From Glossina fuscipes (lineage: Eukaryota > Arthropoda > Insecta > Diptera > Glossinidae), in assembly GCF_014805625.2 (NCBI RefSeq), contig NW_023998490.1:775231-839230 (forward strand): DNA of 64,000 nucleotides, written 5' to 3'. Of this stretch, positions 1 to 12,390 are shown piece after piece. Every line of letters starts with the position of its first letter. The stretch's first letter is position 1. A model generated the notes under the pieces. That model ran no database searches. It had not been told where the DNA came from and saw nothing but the letters and a program-made list of their open reading frames with translations. Position numbers and translations under genes: made by a program.

Positions 1-2499
1 AAATTCATATAGTTTCGCCAATAGTGGCGATATCAATTTACAATCCTACGAACTTTTGAATGATGTGTTATATAGTATTCCAAAATCCCAAAATATACGC
101 AAGATTTAAATATGCCGCCATTTGTGTGCTAGTGTTGGCAATACAAAAAACGAGGATTATTTGAGAGCTGATGGTTTAAAGTTAGGGAAAATGGACGGTT
201 ACATGAGAGAGAGCGTTTTCACTGTTGAACAAGTTTCGAAAAATTATGAAATTTCGTACAAAGTATGATTGGAATATTGATTTAACTGCGAAGACAGTAA
301 TTAACATCACTGCATTTCTTTTGATGGAATTATTTGATACCGAAGGTCTATGCCACCACGCCCACAATCACTCTTACTCTTACATTGAGGCAAGAGATTC
401 ATCGCTGCATCTACGAAATTCAAACTCACTTATGCAAAAGTGATCATGGAAAGTTTCAATAATGGGCGGCGTTTGTGCCCAAAGTGCCATTTCACGGGTA
501 ACCCTATCCCACGTACATTACGATTCAAAAAAAAAATTACAATTGAAAAAAATAATTCCGTTTTCTGCTTAATTCAAATCTTGCGTAAATTTTGGGACAG
601 CGATTACTTTATAGCACCACCAGATGTACACATCTGAGTATTATTGGCGGGCGGCAAACAGCTCTGGGTCTTTCTTAATAGTATCTACTAAGTATTACTG
701 GCTATCCGAAGATCGCCAAATTGAGGATATGTAGCACGCTGATCAAGGGTCCACGCTGTCTACGATTATTGAAGCGTATACCTAAGTATCGTAAATAGAA
801 TGATGAACGTTATATATGCCTAACATTACCGCTTTAAATGGTAAGTGCAATAAGTAAGTGGGATCATCCAATAGTTTTGGGTTTTTTTCTTTTTTGCGCA
901 AATGCTAAAATTGTTTTCTGAAATTTATTTTATTGTTTTGAACGTGTTAACATACATTTTTTCCTCAATTATAGCGCAACACATACACAACCTTTCATGT
1001 TATACATGAATCTAAACAACATACGCACAGAATGACATGCACATAGATGATGTATGCATTTCTACAAATACAAACTCGTATACCATGGCGCTTATAATGA
1101 ATTTGCGTTGCTTCTAAAAACTCATACAGCGGAACGAATGACTCGGTTCTTTGAAAACAAAATATAATAAAAAAAAAAAAAAGCAAAACAAAAAACAAAA
1201 AAAAAGAAAAACGAAATAAACAAATAATGTAAAAATAATATAAGAGAAATCTACGTTCGCCGTAAAACGAATCTTGGATACCTGCATCTTGAACAATAAC
1301 GGAAAGTTCTTACGCCCTTCAAAAGGACAAAGCATGAAAATATGGAAGAAAACATGGATAATCATGGCCTATCTGCAAATGCTACAATTTTCAGTTCAGT
1401 TCACTTTACTAATGTCTAAGCCTAGCTTAGGGTAGCCTAGAAATTTTCGCTTATTTTCCAGTTTAAAGCTTAAAATAAATTGTTTAATGGTTTCTTCAAA
1501 AAATCTCTGTTCGAAATCAGCTAAGGTGGACTCGTCTTCAATTGTCAAAAAATCATGTACCAATAAACACGATATTTAGTGCGGAAAATCACGAACAAAG
1601 TACTGCCAAATCATATCATATTAGGATTTGAAATGAATACGGATTTCACGTCAATATATCGAGCTTATCCTTACTATCCGAATTGAATAAGCATACCGAT
1701 GTTTGCTTAAATATTGCGAGATCTGTGATGCTGAACTCAAAATGTTACTAACAGAATGTCATAGTTAATGTACGTGCTTGCACCGCACTGTCGATGATTG
1801 GTATTAAAAAAAAAAACCATGTATAAACACACATATACATACATGTGTAAATAAACCGTTAGTCGGAACCATGATGATGTGATTTTAATGAACCTTTGGC
1901 TTTCATTGACATCGCGTTGCTTAAGATTAAAAGTTTATCATTATTTCGTTGAAAGGAAGCAAACAATAGGTCAACGCAAATTATAAACAATGATTTTCAA
2001 TTAAAATAAAAAATTTTTTTTTCCTAATTAACGTTCTTTCTGCTTAATATACGGAAAAAACTTATGTTTATTTTAAAGCGAATCCCAAGTACAAAACCTT
2101 CAAATTGAATGTATATATGTAGACATATGTAATATAAAAATGTTTGCGATTTCATTTGAAACAATATTCAAAATATACCGCACTAGATGTATATAATGAA
2201 ATATGTAGACCGTATTGTGACATCCTTACGTCAAATTCTTAAAATAAATTATCAGGTGCACGCACGTATTTTGATCAGCGACATCCATTGGATAGAATGA
2301 TAAAGTAATGGGAAGTATCGATGTATGTAACCTCTGCACATAATATAACGTTTTTGCATTTAGCATTACTGACTTAGTCTGCGTACACAGGCGCTAATTA
2401 CGGAACACTCAAGATTGCATTTTCTACATTCATTACTTTTTTTTTTTGATTTAAAGCAATCTGCCGCCGAAGTCCATCTAGCATTTTTAGGAACTTATA
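1..2499. other. Non-coding, nothing recognised
   Basis: AT-rich with an A-rich run at 1168-1235. No frame has coding character and no element was identified. It may be intron of the gene whose first coding exon is at 7599-8036, since that gene must continue leftwards. Confidence 0.5.
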
Positions 2500-3329
2500 G
2501 TGGAATTATTTTATCGGCTCCAAAACGTTGTTTTGGGGTCAATGAAAAAGTTCAAAGATAATCAATTGTAAGACTTATTGAACTCAAATCCTCAAAGAAC
2601 TTTCGGACATCTTAGCATCTGATGGAGCAACTATTTCTAGACGTTTACACACGATTGGAAAAATCCGAAAGGAGTGAAAATAACTATCATGCGAATTGAG
2701 TGAAAATGCAATTTCGAACCATTTCAGCATCGCGTTTTTGTTGCTTGCGAGACAAAAGAAGAGTTAGCTTTGAAAAGTGGGTCTACTATGACTATTATCC
2801 CGAGAACAAAAAGTCAAGAGTTATTGCAGGAGAGCCGTCCACATGGACATCGAGGCGCAATATTCTTGGCCGTTAACTTCTGCCGCACATATGGTGGGAT
2901 CAGCAAAGGTGTAGTGCGTTACAAGCTGCTAAAACCGAATGAAACTCTCACTGCAGATGAGATTACCTATGTTAATTGAATAAAAGGAACCATGTATTCT
3001 TGTAAAAAAGACCAGCAGTAACGGTTAACAGACACATCTGCTTGCATGACGACGCTCGGCCACACGTTGCAAGAGCTCGCGTGGGAAGTTTTGCCGCACC
3101 CAAGGTATTCACCAGACACGGCTCCTTCTTGCTTCTGACTACCTCTTCTTCAGGTTGATGGAGCTTGGCTTGGCTGGCACGCAGTTTTGAAATGCTTAGA
3201 AAATGCGTAACCGGGTCGATGATTCGATCGCTGTCAAACCGATATATTTCTTTCTATCGACACGGCATCGCCATGTTGCCAGACAGATGGGAAAAAGTTG
3301 TAGAAATTGATGAAAAATATTTTAATTAA
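2500..3329 (+). mobile_element. Decayed mariner (D,D34D) transposase remnant
   Basis: Several frames together read as a mariner transposase: ATISRRLHTIGKIRKE near 2628-2675, SFEKWVYYDYYPENKKSRV near 2768-2822, AGEPSTWTSRRNI, then LLKPNETL near 2927-2950. HDDARPHVA at about 3044-3070 carries the second catalytic Asp. LQELAWEVLPHP with YSPDTAPS at about 3068-3124 carries the third. The chain ends LPDRWEKVVEIDEKYFN with stop at 3327-3329. Frameshifts, stops and a deletion between the second and third Asp (the usual 34-residue spacing is shortened) show it is dead. The first catalytic Asp region is not intact. No terminal inverted repeats were identified. Confidence 0.88.
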
Positions 3330-3589
3330 TACTAATCAAAATACATGCAGGCACCTAATATATTTATGAATTAATATATTATGAATATGCATAGATCGAA
3401 GATGTAAGTTTGAGTTGTTTGCAAATTGTTGTTCAGTATAAATGCAGTCGAAGCTACAGAAATGAACAAGTCGACTTGAACAGAAAACGACACAGTTGGA
3501 AAGCGTTTTGCGCGAGTTTGGTTAAAATCGATGAAAATTTGCTTATGTCTCCACTTCCCCAGTAAGAGCAACCAAGGAAATAATTTTTA

Positions 3590-3862
3590 CCTCAGGTTTG
3601 GAAGTTTTACAGCATCCGCTGTATGCACCAGACCTGGCTCCTTCCGATTACCGGATTATTCGAAACGATGCAGTCAGTCACATTGAACAGATCAGCAGAT
3701 CTGTGAAGTTGAAAACATGCGCAAAATGGTTCAATGCCTACTTCGCCTTCGAACTTGCAAGTTTCTATCGCGAGGTGGTGCGTGTTTCGATTATTCAGCT
3801 CTGTAGCAAGGGTGATTTAAATAATGTTGAATGTTATCATTTGTTTGTGTTCCTATTATTAT
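3590..3862 (+). mobile_element. Second mariner fragment, C-terminal third only
   Basis: The frame from 3598 reads LEVLQHPLYAPDLAPSDYRI, the conserved block around the third catalytic Asp of mariner transposases. It is followed by a diverged tail (KWFNAYFAFELASFYREVVR) aligning with the usual KWLDEWFA..FYRRGI region, then a stop at 3862. It lies 260 bp downstream of the first remnant and repeats part of the same domain, so it is a separate insertion or a rearranged duplicate. The upstream domains are absent. Confidence 0.82.
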
Positions 3863-4129
3863 GAAAAACCATCATGTGCCACAGTCGAACCATTAATATT
3901 GGCGGTAAAGTCAAAAAGATATGGAGCACGTATTACCCTCAACCTAGAAATCTTTCCAGCGACAGCTGATTGAAGTGATTATTGAAGGAAAAGGTTAACA
4001 AAATACATACAAAAATCTTACAAAATGATTTTACGATGCTTTCGGTAGTTGAAATTTTCGTGCCTTTCTCTATATTCACATATGCTTGTGGCTTAGTAGT
4101 GAGGGGAAAAATTCAGGCCATTTTCTAAC

Positions 4130-4404
4130 ACGATCAGCGCGTAGCTGATAAGAGTCGTGATTGCCACGCCGATATGCGTAGGTTCAAATCCACCTATGGC
4201 TCGACCTTTCGTGATCGTAGCTGCAATAAGTGATCAGCCGCCAAAGGCATAACACATGCCGAATGGTGCACACTCAAGAGCATGCGACTACACTTTATTG
4301 CTGTCTTGTCATGCTATTCGCTCTGACCGGCTCTGACAGTGTTGCACACATATAAGGCCTCCTCCAAGTGATTGGTCACATTTAAAAGAAAAATAATAAT
4401 AATG
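4130..4404 (+). mobile_element. tRNA-derived SINE, long-body type
   Basis: The head contains TAGCTGATAAG (A-box-like) and a B box GGTTCAAATCC at 4181-4191. The body contains AAAGGCATAAC near 4229 and ends AAGTGATTGGTCACATT with an (AAT)n tail at 4391-4404. The 3' part matches the 60.2-kb copy (GAGTGATTGGTCATATTAGA). Flanking direct repeats are not visible. Confidence 0.65.
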
Positions 4405-7400
4405 AAAAGCACTCGTAGAATATTAGTTTTTTGAAATATTATCCACTTTCCATTTTGTTAATTCCAAAGTTGGAGAGACGAAGTCATTTCGCTTCGGCTC
4501 TCATTCATCATTTTATCGGAATTACGTTTCGTATGGTCTAATTCTTTTCTCTCTTATTCTGCGTTGGTCTGGTGCTTTGTTCCACTCACCCGTTATATCT
4601 CTCTCTTTCTCACTCGATCGTTGCCTTTCGGTCTTTCTCTCGCTACCGCCCTATCATATTCTCTCTTATTCATTCACTTAAACACGTTCTCTTCGTGTCT
4701 TTTTTCCTTCTTTTTGCATTGTTGCAAATGTTACAAACGAAAAGATAAACCTAATTTACTCCCATACTGCATTGATATATATATAGAAAAAAAAAAAAAA
4801 AAAAAAAAATTATATAAAAGTACCTATTGTCACTGAAAGTAAGCAGTTTATTAATTGTAAAATATAAAAATTAATTGATGTGATAATTATAGCAACAATG
4901 TTTTAATGGAACAATGCTTTTCACATTAATTAAACGCTATTTAAATACCAAAGAAACGTTTTGATCCCTTGATTACATTTTCCATTCAATTCACAAATAA
5001 TATTTGATGTTGAAATCTAATGCTAAATTAATTTCAAACTAAAAACGAATTTTGTATGCCTTCGAAATAAAATCGAATGGATAACTAAAGCAGAAAAGGT
5101 TTACTATTTTGCTTGGCTGCTGACTTAGAAAACCTAATCCTTGATATTTAGCGTAATAGGTCTGATGTGTAACTTTGCCGATATATATGGCAATATGTCT
5201 ACATAATTATGGCAACATATCTGGATAAGCAATGTATTTTAATTGCAAAAATATCTCATTGAAATCAATCAAGAGAATAATTGCCACTACGGAGGAACTC
5301 GGATGAGTTAACCTGAAAGCATTCCTTCTACCTACCGTACGACTTTACTGAACAAATTATTACCAAGTGAGACAAGCAGAAATATTATACTCGGTCATGG
5401 CCGAAACTTTTACACCGATAAACGACTAAGAAAGAGGGAAAAGAACTAAATTTTCATACTCTATTAAATATTAGATGGATGCGGCCGATTTTTTCTAATT
5501 TCAGAATAAGAATTAAGAAATTTATATAGCATATGTTCTGTATTTTATGACCAACAAGCAAAAAACATGGAAAGCAAATGTGTTCACAGTTTTTGATGCA
5601 TGGGCGTGAGAGCATTGAGGGCGTGCCCTTTACCCGAATTGGCCTATTTTCCCAAATTTGAAGGTGACATCTTCATTCTTTGCGAATGGTGACAGACTAC
5701 CAAAGATACTACACGTTTGGACAGAGAAACATGCGCAGGTAAATTCCGAACTCGAAACCGGCTAAGAATTTATATACTTTATGTGGTTTTCGAAGGTTGC
5801 TTCTCCGTCATATAAAGATATCGAAAAAAAATTAAATTTTGATACACTATAATATTAGGTAAGCGAGGTCACTTTCTCCCATTTTTATACAGGTACTACA
5901 GGATCACCCATAAAATGTGCTTTCAAATTTTTACAGGTTTATCCGTGTTCTCAGTTTACGTGTCTTCGATCGATTTGTCCCATTTTCAATAGCAATCTGC
6001 GTGCAAGAACTTCATCCATATTTCGATGCTGGTCAAGCTTCTATAAAAGCTTCCTTCTGGGCATTGCAAAGGTTTTAACAAAATGAATATACTTCCAAAT
6101 ATCGGTGATAGGTATAAAAAAAAAAGAAAGCCAGATACCAAACGCGAACTAGTAAGAAGATTTTGTTTGGCTTGGGGCGCCCATTAAATCCCCAGCATCT
6201 AGCATCACAGTCTGGGTTAAAGCATTCTCACATGTCTTTAGCAAATGTTTATATCAAACCTCCTTTCGACATCTGCTTTTTAGCAGGAAATTGTGGGCCA
6301 TTTCTTCGGATTAATTCATGAAAAAGTAATCAAGAGAATGGGAGTAAACTTTTTGCACAAGTTTGTGCGTTCGTTGGAGCAATTGAAAATAGTTTTGTAA
6401 TATTTTTTTTTAAGAAAGATATCATTAAAGTTTTCATTGCCCCATATTTCTACCCATTGTTCGAAATTTTTAGCCTAAAACGGAAATTTAAAAAAATTCT
6501 TCACACATTCTTCAAAATATTAAGCGACGCTAGTTTCCGGGAAAATGCGTTTGAACTTTTAAGTGATAAGAACTTTAAGTGCGACTTTCAGATCAAAGAT
6601 TTTCAACCCAAGAGTGTCAACCGTCAAAGCATTCTGAAATAGTTAAAGAATCGTTCAATGAAGGCGATAAAAAATTGGTGACGAAAAATTCATATGGTTT
6701 GACACCTCAACAACGCATAGCATTCGTTTTCCCTTGTGTCCCGCCCTCTACTGAGAGCATCAAAGGTTTCATCGAAAATAAAAGAAAAATTTTCACTTCC
6801 CCGTAGTGGTATTCGTTTAAACCTTGAGTGTCTATTCACTGGTATAATGCGTCATATCAAAACGTCTGGTCAAAACTTTTAACTTATCTGCTCTTAAAAA
6901 ACAATATCCTGTGAATCTCCCAAGAACGAGTTTGGGTGGGGGGAAATTCTTCAGAAGAATACAGAAAGAAATACTGGAAAGAATTTCCTTCACATTTGGT
7001 TGGACTTGAGGAATATTTTTGATATTGATTTGTTAGGAAATTTCCATAGTCGGTGAGTGCGTGTTTCGAATACTAACAAGAATGTTTGCGCATGAAATTC
7101 TTGTTAGTTTGTCTCTTTCAGCAACGTTTTTGATGCTGATTGATTCATTGTGAAGCATTGGATGGTACGTAGACATGTTAGAGTGTCCAGACCTCTTTTC
7201 ATCTTAGATACTTTCATTTCTTCTTTAGAGAATCCTTTTAGGGGAAACAAACACATGTGCATTTCTGGATCTCAGGTGTTCACTTATTCTTATTTGAAAG
7301 CGGACTTATGCTCTGTACTTGCCCTTCGTCGACCTTCGTTCTAAGAAAGAAAAATACGCCCCGGAAGCTTAAGAAACAGTTTGCATCGGATTCATTCGAT

Positions 7401-7598
7401 ACTCGGAATATTTATGTTGTTAACACTCGTTATGATTCTATTTAATGAACAACTACTGCTCTGCAGCAAATTAACGCAATTTCCATCCTGAGAAAACTAT
7501 TTACTTTAAAATCTAGCAGTGTAATGATATTTCTTTTTCTCTTTTTTTTTTTTTTTTTTTTAGAATAATGCCCCTTTTTTCTGTAAATAATTAATTAC
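4405..7598. other. Non-coding, no gene seen
   Basis: Pyrimidine-rich stretch at 4540-4700 (CTCTTT-rich) and a 21-A run near 4788-4809. TACTCGGTCATGGCCGAAAC near 5388 resembles the edge of a fly dispersed repeat. 6290-7400 has short frames without recognisable domains. A poly-T of about 18 ends just before 7561. Probably intronic to the 7.6-8.0 kb gene. Confidence 0.45.
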
Positions 7599-8036
7599 CT
7601 TTTCATTTTGTTTATCCTTTAATATTAAATATGTTTTCAATTTTTTATAATCCATCCAACCATTCGTTGTTGTTGTCGTTGTGGTTGACGTTTTTGTTGT
7701 GTTCTGCGTTGTATTTAACGTTTTATTTAAATTTCCATTGTGAAGTGCAATAATAGCGTTATTGGTTGGATGGCCGGCTGCTATTGATGGAATGGTAGTG
7801 GATACAGCAGATTGGTTAACCGTGGCAGCAGTAATTGTGTTGTTGTTGGTGGTGGAGGCATCATGAATGCTTCCATCAACTCTAACACCACCGCAATTAC
7901 CGACTATCGCATTGCCACTCTCACCACTTAACGTAATTATAGTGGTTTTAACAACCACATCATGTTGATTATTATGGTTTGAGTTCGAGTTAACGGTGTC
8001 ACACACAGTGGCAATGACCGTATCATTTTCTGCCAT
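7599..8036 (-). CDS. Probable first coding exon of an unrecognised Asn/Thr-rich protein
   Basis: A minus-strand frame begins MAENDTVIATVCD, with an ATG at 8036 in strong fly context (AAAAATGGC). It reaches AAG|GTAATT at 7599/7598 after exactly 146 codons, a phase-0 donor. An in-frame upstream ATG at 8063 adds nine residues (MVYNKWKQK) in poorer context. The middle is rich in Asn, Thr and Ser (TTNNN, NTTQNTTKTSTTTTTTTN), as in many fly N-terminal exons. The last 25 residues change character: NGWMDYKKLKTYLILKDKQ reads like the start of a folded, charged domain. After the donor the frame stays open only 12 more codons before a stop. No homologue is recognised and no second exon was found at lower coordinates. 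It could be a chance frame through simple sequence, but the start context, donor phase and final compositional switch argue for a real exon. Confidence 0.5.
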
Positions 8037-8350
8037 TTTTTGTTTCCACTTATTGTAAACCATTTATAAATTTATTTTATGTGCGTATGATTGAGTCTGA
8101 AAATTTATCTATCTTTCTCTCTCGCTCTCTATCTATTTTTCTATATGCATACAGTTATTTATATGGATTAGTTACACATACACAAAATCTGTACACTCTT
8201 TAAAGTTATTGCTTGCTTGGATAAATTTGTATTTGCTTTTTTTTCTTTACGCTACACTTGCACTTTTTCGTAAAATATGTTATTCAGTACGATATGAAAA
8301 GATAAGACCGATCTTATTATACCACGTTTGAGCAAATATAATTTTACATA

Positions 8351-8843
8351 AAAAATGTTTTCTCTTTCTAGGCCCCAGAATTTATTGACTGATGTACTAT
8401 TTTCCTAAATGTGTATATATTAACATATACATATATATATATATATATATATATTTCCTATGTGGATTTTGCAAAAAAATTTTCGACCACAGTCCCGGTA
8501 TTTATTGACCAATGGTTTCAATATACATATATATACACTTATGTCCAGACTGTCGCTTAGGCGAGTACACAAGCCGCGTGACTGCCAAGTCGGTATTCTT
8601 AGGTACGAATCTCAGTACGGCAAACCATAACGTTGTTGTACCTATATTGATCTTCATACCCATATTGATCTTTGCTGTTGCTTCATAGTTTTTTAAGTCT
8701 CTAATCTTAAAAGAGTTGCTTAATTCAGCTAACTGTCTAAGTGTAGCAAAAAAGTGAATGAAAAAAATGAATGTGTTTTTTCTATGGGAATTTTGCAGAG
8801 AAAATATTTTTTTTCGTTCTGTCCCTGGATTTATTGACCAATG
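8351..8843 (+). repeat. Three-copy degenerate tandem repeat interrupted by a SINE
   Basis: The motif GGTATTTATTGACCAATG recurs at 8371-8394, 8491-8514 and about 8820-8843, with variants AGAATTTATTGACTGATG and GGATTTATTGACCAATG. It is preceded in the last two by TATG(T)GGATTTTGCA. Spacing is 120 and about 330 bp; removing the SINE at 8545-8770 makes the second spacing about 104 bp. An (AT)n tract lies at 8428-8454. Confidence 0.6.
8545..8770 (+). mobile_element. tRNA-like SINE copy inserted in a tandem repeat
   Basis: GCTTAGGCGAGTACACAAG is followed about 45 bp later by AGGTACGAATCTCAGTACGG, a near-B box plus the same downstream bases as the other SINE heads (8601-8620). The body cannot be assigned confidently to either body type. 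The element separates two copies of a flanking tandem repeat whose spacing becomes regular once it is removed, which supports insertion. Confidence 0.45.
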
Positions 8844-11073
8844 CATGCATTCATGTTTGTTCTGTGTCTGTGCATAAGAACTATGTGTTTTGTAAAGGAG
8901 GGCAGATTTATTTATTATTGCTTTACGCTTTGATTTATGCTTAACACTGATTTGTTTATATGTGTCGGCAAATATATGCCTACGAAAGTTCAAACATACG
9001 TGTCAAGTGTAATTTTTTTGTTTTCATTTTACAATAATTTCTTTTTTTTTAAACTCGCTTACAAGTGTTTTAATTTTTCTTTGATCGTTTTTTTTTTTTT
9101 TCGTTTACGTGTATTTCGTTATGCACTTATTTGAATGCATTCGCGAAAACCGTAATTAATTTCCATGTAAATGCGAGCAGTAAAAACCACAACATCAACA
9201 ACAACAACACTAATACTATTAACAGCACAACTAACAACTAACAGCAACAACAATAACAGCGTTAATGCATCCCACAAGAAATAAACAATAATTTAGTTTA
9301 TTGTGTTAACGGTGAGTAACGAAACGAAAGCATTCGCGTTTTATTCATGTCGCGTTTAATGGCTCCATTACTAATTCATCCATCGACCGACAGACTTACA
9401 CTCAAGCCAATTACATATTCAGTTGTTGAGAAAAAAAGAAACAAAAAAAAAAAATTCAAAAAAGGCAAAAAAAAAAAAAAAAGAAAACGAATTAAAACCA
9501 AAACACAACATAAACACGCGATCTCACGTAACCGACCATAGACAAGTCAAACACCGCACACTGTGTATATGTATATACCACATACACTATAAAAAACACA
9601 AAGTCATGAGCGGGGGGGAAAAAGTGCATAACAACAAAAAGCACAAGTTATATTTCTAACATTGTTTAATTCTCTCTTATGACGATTTCAGTTTTAGAAG
9701 TGTGCGAAGGCTTTGGAAGGGAAGTTCAGTTGCTGTGGCAAAACGAAAAGACTTCTCTTTAAAAGACTTGCAATAGCCTTAACATAAAAAGAATATTAGA
9801 ATAGAGGTTTTTTAAGGCAATAAACATTTCTTCCCAACTTTTCCTAATTCTAAATTCTTCCAATTTCCGCACTTTTACCTTGTTCACCTTCACCATTTTT
9901 CGACTCACATAATAGTTGTACACTGTTGATTTAAGCGTAGCGTCATTGTAGCTTATTTCTTTCCTTTTTCAGTCGGGGGATGTGTCGTACCGACATAGGG
10001 AGGTGATGGTTGCAGCCTAGTTTATGCCTTTGCGACTGAGCCCACTCTATAGCCGCGACCAAAACGAATTCTACCGCTTTTCTTCAGAAGTTCCCGTTGA
10101 CTTGAACATAGTTTCACAAAATACCTGCATGAATCTATAGCGACGATTGTAAACACTACGATTTTGCGGAGGCAGTTACACGCCTTACATGTGTGCCCCG
10201 AAGACTGCACGCAGCAAATGTGATGCAATAAAAGTGTGCAATGATGCTTGCAGGCACCGTCACACAAATTTGCTATGACGCTTGCAAGGGTCATCAGTAT
10301 ACAGGGACGCTCTTATTCAAATCTACCATAGGCCAGGCCAATCTCATTATATTTTTATCCAGACCGAGTGTTTGTATTCGCATAAACAAACAAGATTTGC
10401 AAGTCAGCTGTTACAGCTCCTTCTAATACAAGCTAAATGAATTTAACGAATACAAATACCCTCTCAAGCCCGCTACCTCAAAGGGATGTTCGCCTTCACA
10501 TAAGTAGAAATTGTTCAAATAAACGAATTTGCAGTGACGCTCGCAGTTATCGATGCTATTATATTCCTATTCCACTTTAATCCCCCACTAATCGACGGCA
10601 TTCTTGACTTTGCTATCTAAATACAAAAAAACCTTTCGTCGATCTAACCCACCCTAACGCATCCTGTGATAGTTATTGCATTAAAAACCACTGCAATTTA
10701 TTTTAGTTAATCAAAAGACCAATTGTATGCAGACAACAATGGCATTGTTCTATTAGCTGCAAAGCAAAAACAAGCTAAAAATATCTATAATTATAAAATT
10801 GTACCACGTTCGAGGTGTACTTTCTAACGAAGTAGTCGAATATGTTTGACCAACATAACATGACGGACGTTTTCCTCTCTTTCCGTCAACTTAGACGGCA
10901 GACTACTCCAACATCGCCAACTAGCAAAGCCTGTTTCTATAAACACGAAGTTTAAGAACAACAGTCAGTGTCAGTAGTTCTTCTTTTAACTTACTTGTGA
11001 AGATTCTTTCCAGCCTGCCCGTTGAACGTCTTTTATTTCATTTTCATTTCGTTAGAGGCTTAGAAATATATTT
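8844..11073. other. Non-coding, possible leader sequence
   Basis: CAA/ACA-rich sequence at 9185-9260 resembles fly 5' leaders and is followed by a plus-strand donor-like AACG|GTGAGT at 9311. A-rich tracts at 9430-9490. Nothing recognised at 9660-11073. Confidence 0.35.
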
Positions 11074-11257
11074 GTATTACTATTATTAATAATTTAGCCA
11101 GAGAAGAAATTCTATAGTCCGTATAGTCCTAGAACACTTGCATCGAAGGCTTTCGGTTTTATATTTCAGAGTTTTCACTCTACCGCACTTGATGTATAAA
11201 ACCCATGACCATTCAATTGTTAGTCGAGACTCTCTGGCTATTCAGCCACTCAGGCGA
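11074..11257 (-). mobile_element. tRNA-derived SINE, short-body type, minus strand
   Basis: Reads as the reverse complement of the 45.6-kb SINE. An (ATT)n tract at 11074-11096 (the tail) is followed by matches such as CTCTACCGCACTTGA, ACCATTCAATTGTTAGTCGAGA and CACTCAGGCG at the head end. The B box is diverged (TGTATAAAACCCAT). No target-site duplication is visible, consistent with an older copy. Confidence 0.72.
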
Positions 11258-12296
11258 AAAATAAGTTTTCAGTTCAAAGTGGAACTCATTAGAGCTTTAT
11301 TAAGAATGTGGCAAGAAGTCGATCAGCAGAATTTATTCCCTCCTTAACTACTGACTGACTAATGATTTCGATTAATGTCGATCCGCATTAAGAGGTTTTA
11401 AATTTTTTCCAAGAAAAAAATTCCTATTTTTTATTACATTATATTATCAATATTCCCTATGTGGCCAGCTTTAGCGAAGAGGCACACCTCCCTCTTATCA
11501 TTTTGAAACGTTTTACATAAATGTTTTTGGACTTTTAATTTCTTTTTTATGCCGGTCAGCCAGTCATGAGACGCAGCTAATGAGCTAGAATTATAGATAT
11601 GGACATTTCTACGAATAAACCGAAGACGGAAAAAGACACTCAATTGCTATTAGATAGATTTCATATTGAGGTCATAACACGATCATACCATGCCTTATTA
11701 AGTTTCAGATACGTATTTCTCACAAGCTTATCGTTGGCTAGTCGTTATATAAAATGTTCTTCAATATTTAAATAGCAGAGCCTACTATGTATCGGTAAAC
11801 TAAAGAGGTCATCTAGGATATCAGTAAAGTCAAAAGCGTCCATTCAAATCAGCCTGCCTAACTTAAATAGATTTACCCGCTAATGATACGTACGAGAAGG
11901 GTATATGGAATTCGTTAATCATACAACACTTAGTGACTCACTTGTTTTTCAACGAAAGAAAAAAACTTATCGTCATCAAATATTTTTTACTCCCCATTAA
12001 GTATTTCTGACACAAACAAATACACACCCGCACACATAAAGCATAAAAAGAATAAAAAAGGAAGTTACACAACCTTGAACCAACCAAGTTTTGGCTTCAA
12101 TATATGATTATACATACACACACACACACAGTTGTTTGACTTAAAAGTGAGAAGGTATCCTTGTAAAGCGCATATAGCAAGTATAATGCATAACGGAACG
12201 AAACAAATTTGAAAATGGGAAGAACGCCTTCAAAGAATTGTATACAGATCGTGGAGATTAGGAAACAGAGCAAACGAGTTTCTTTTTACGATTCGC

Positions 12297-12390
12297 TTAA
12301 CACGTTCACTAGCATGGTCTCCTGGTGAAACCGATGGCATGTAGGAGCCGTATAAGTGGCGGTTGAGAGAATCGCTAGTGACGTTGAATT
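12297..12390. mobile_element. Very short piggyBac-like MITE (TTAA target)
   Basis: The left end reads TTAACACGTTCACTAGC (12297-12313), the classic TTAA followed by a piggyBac-type terminal repeat. The right end, GCTAGTGACGTTGAATT (12373-12389), is its imperfect inverted repeat, with the right TTAA degraded. Only about 60 bp lie between the ends, so it carries no gene and would be a non-autonomous element. Family assignment rests on the ends only. Confidence 0.5.

Noticed and set aside
4181..4191. True tRNA gene at a B-box-like site (also at 45668, 60229 and 8601)
   Set aside because: No cloverleaf with a proper acceptor stem and anticodon arm can be drawn, and downstream bodies and tails fit SINEs instead.
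8502..8993. 163-codon minus-strand frame
   Set aside because: It runs through the SINE-like copy and the tandem repeat at 8.4-8.8 kb, so it is repeat-derived.
10022..10294. 90-codon Cys-rich minus-strand frame
   Set aside because: Several Cys suggested a small secreted peptide, but there is no signal peptide and no regular spacing. The region contains an imperfect local duplication (GATGCTTGCAGG / GACGCTTGCAAGG).
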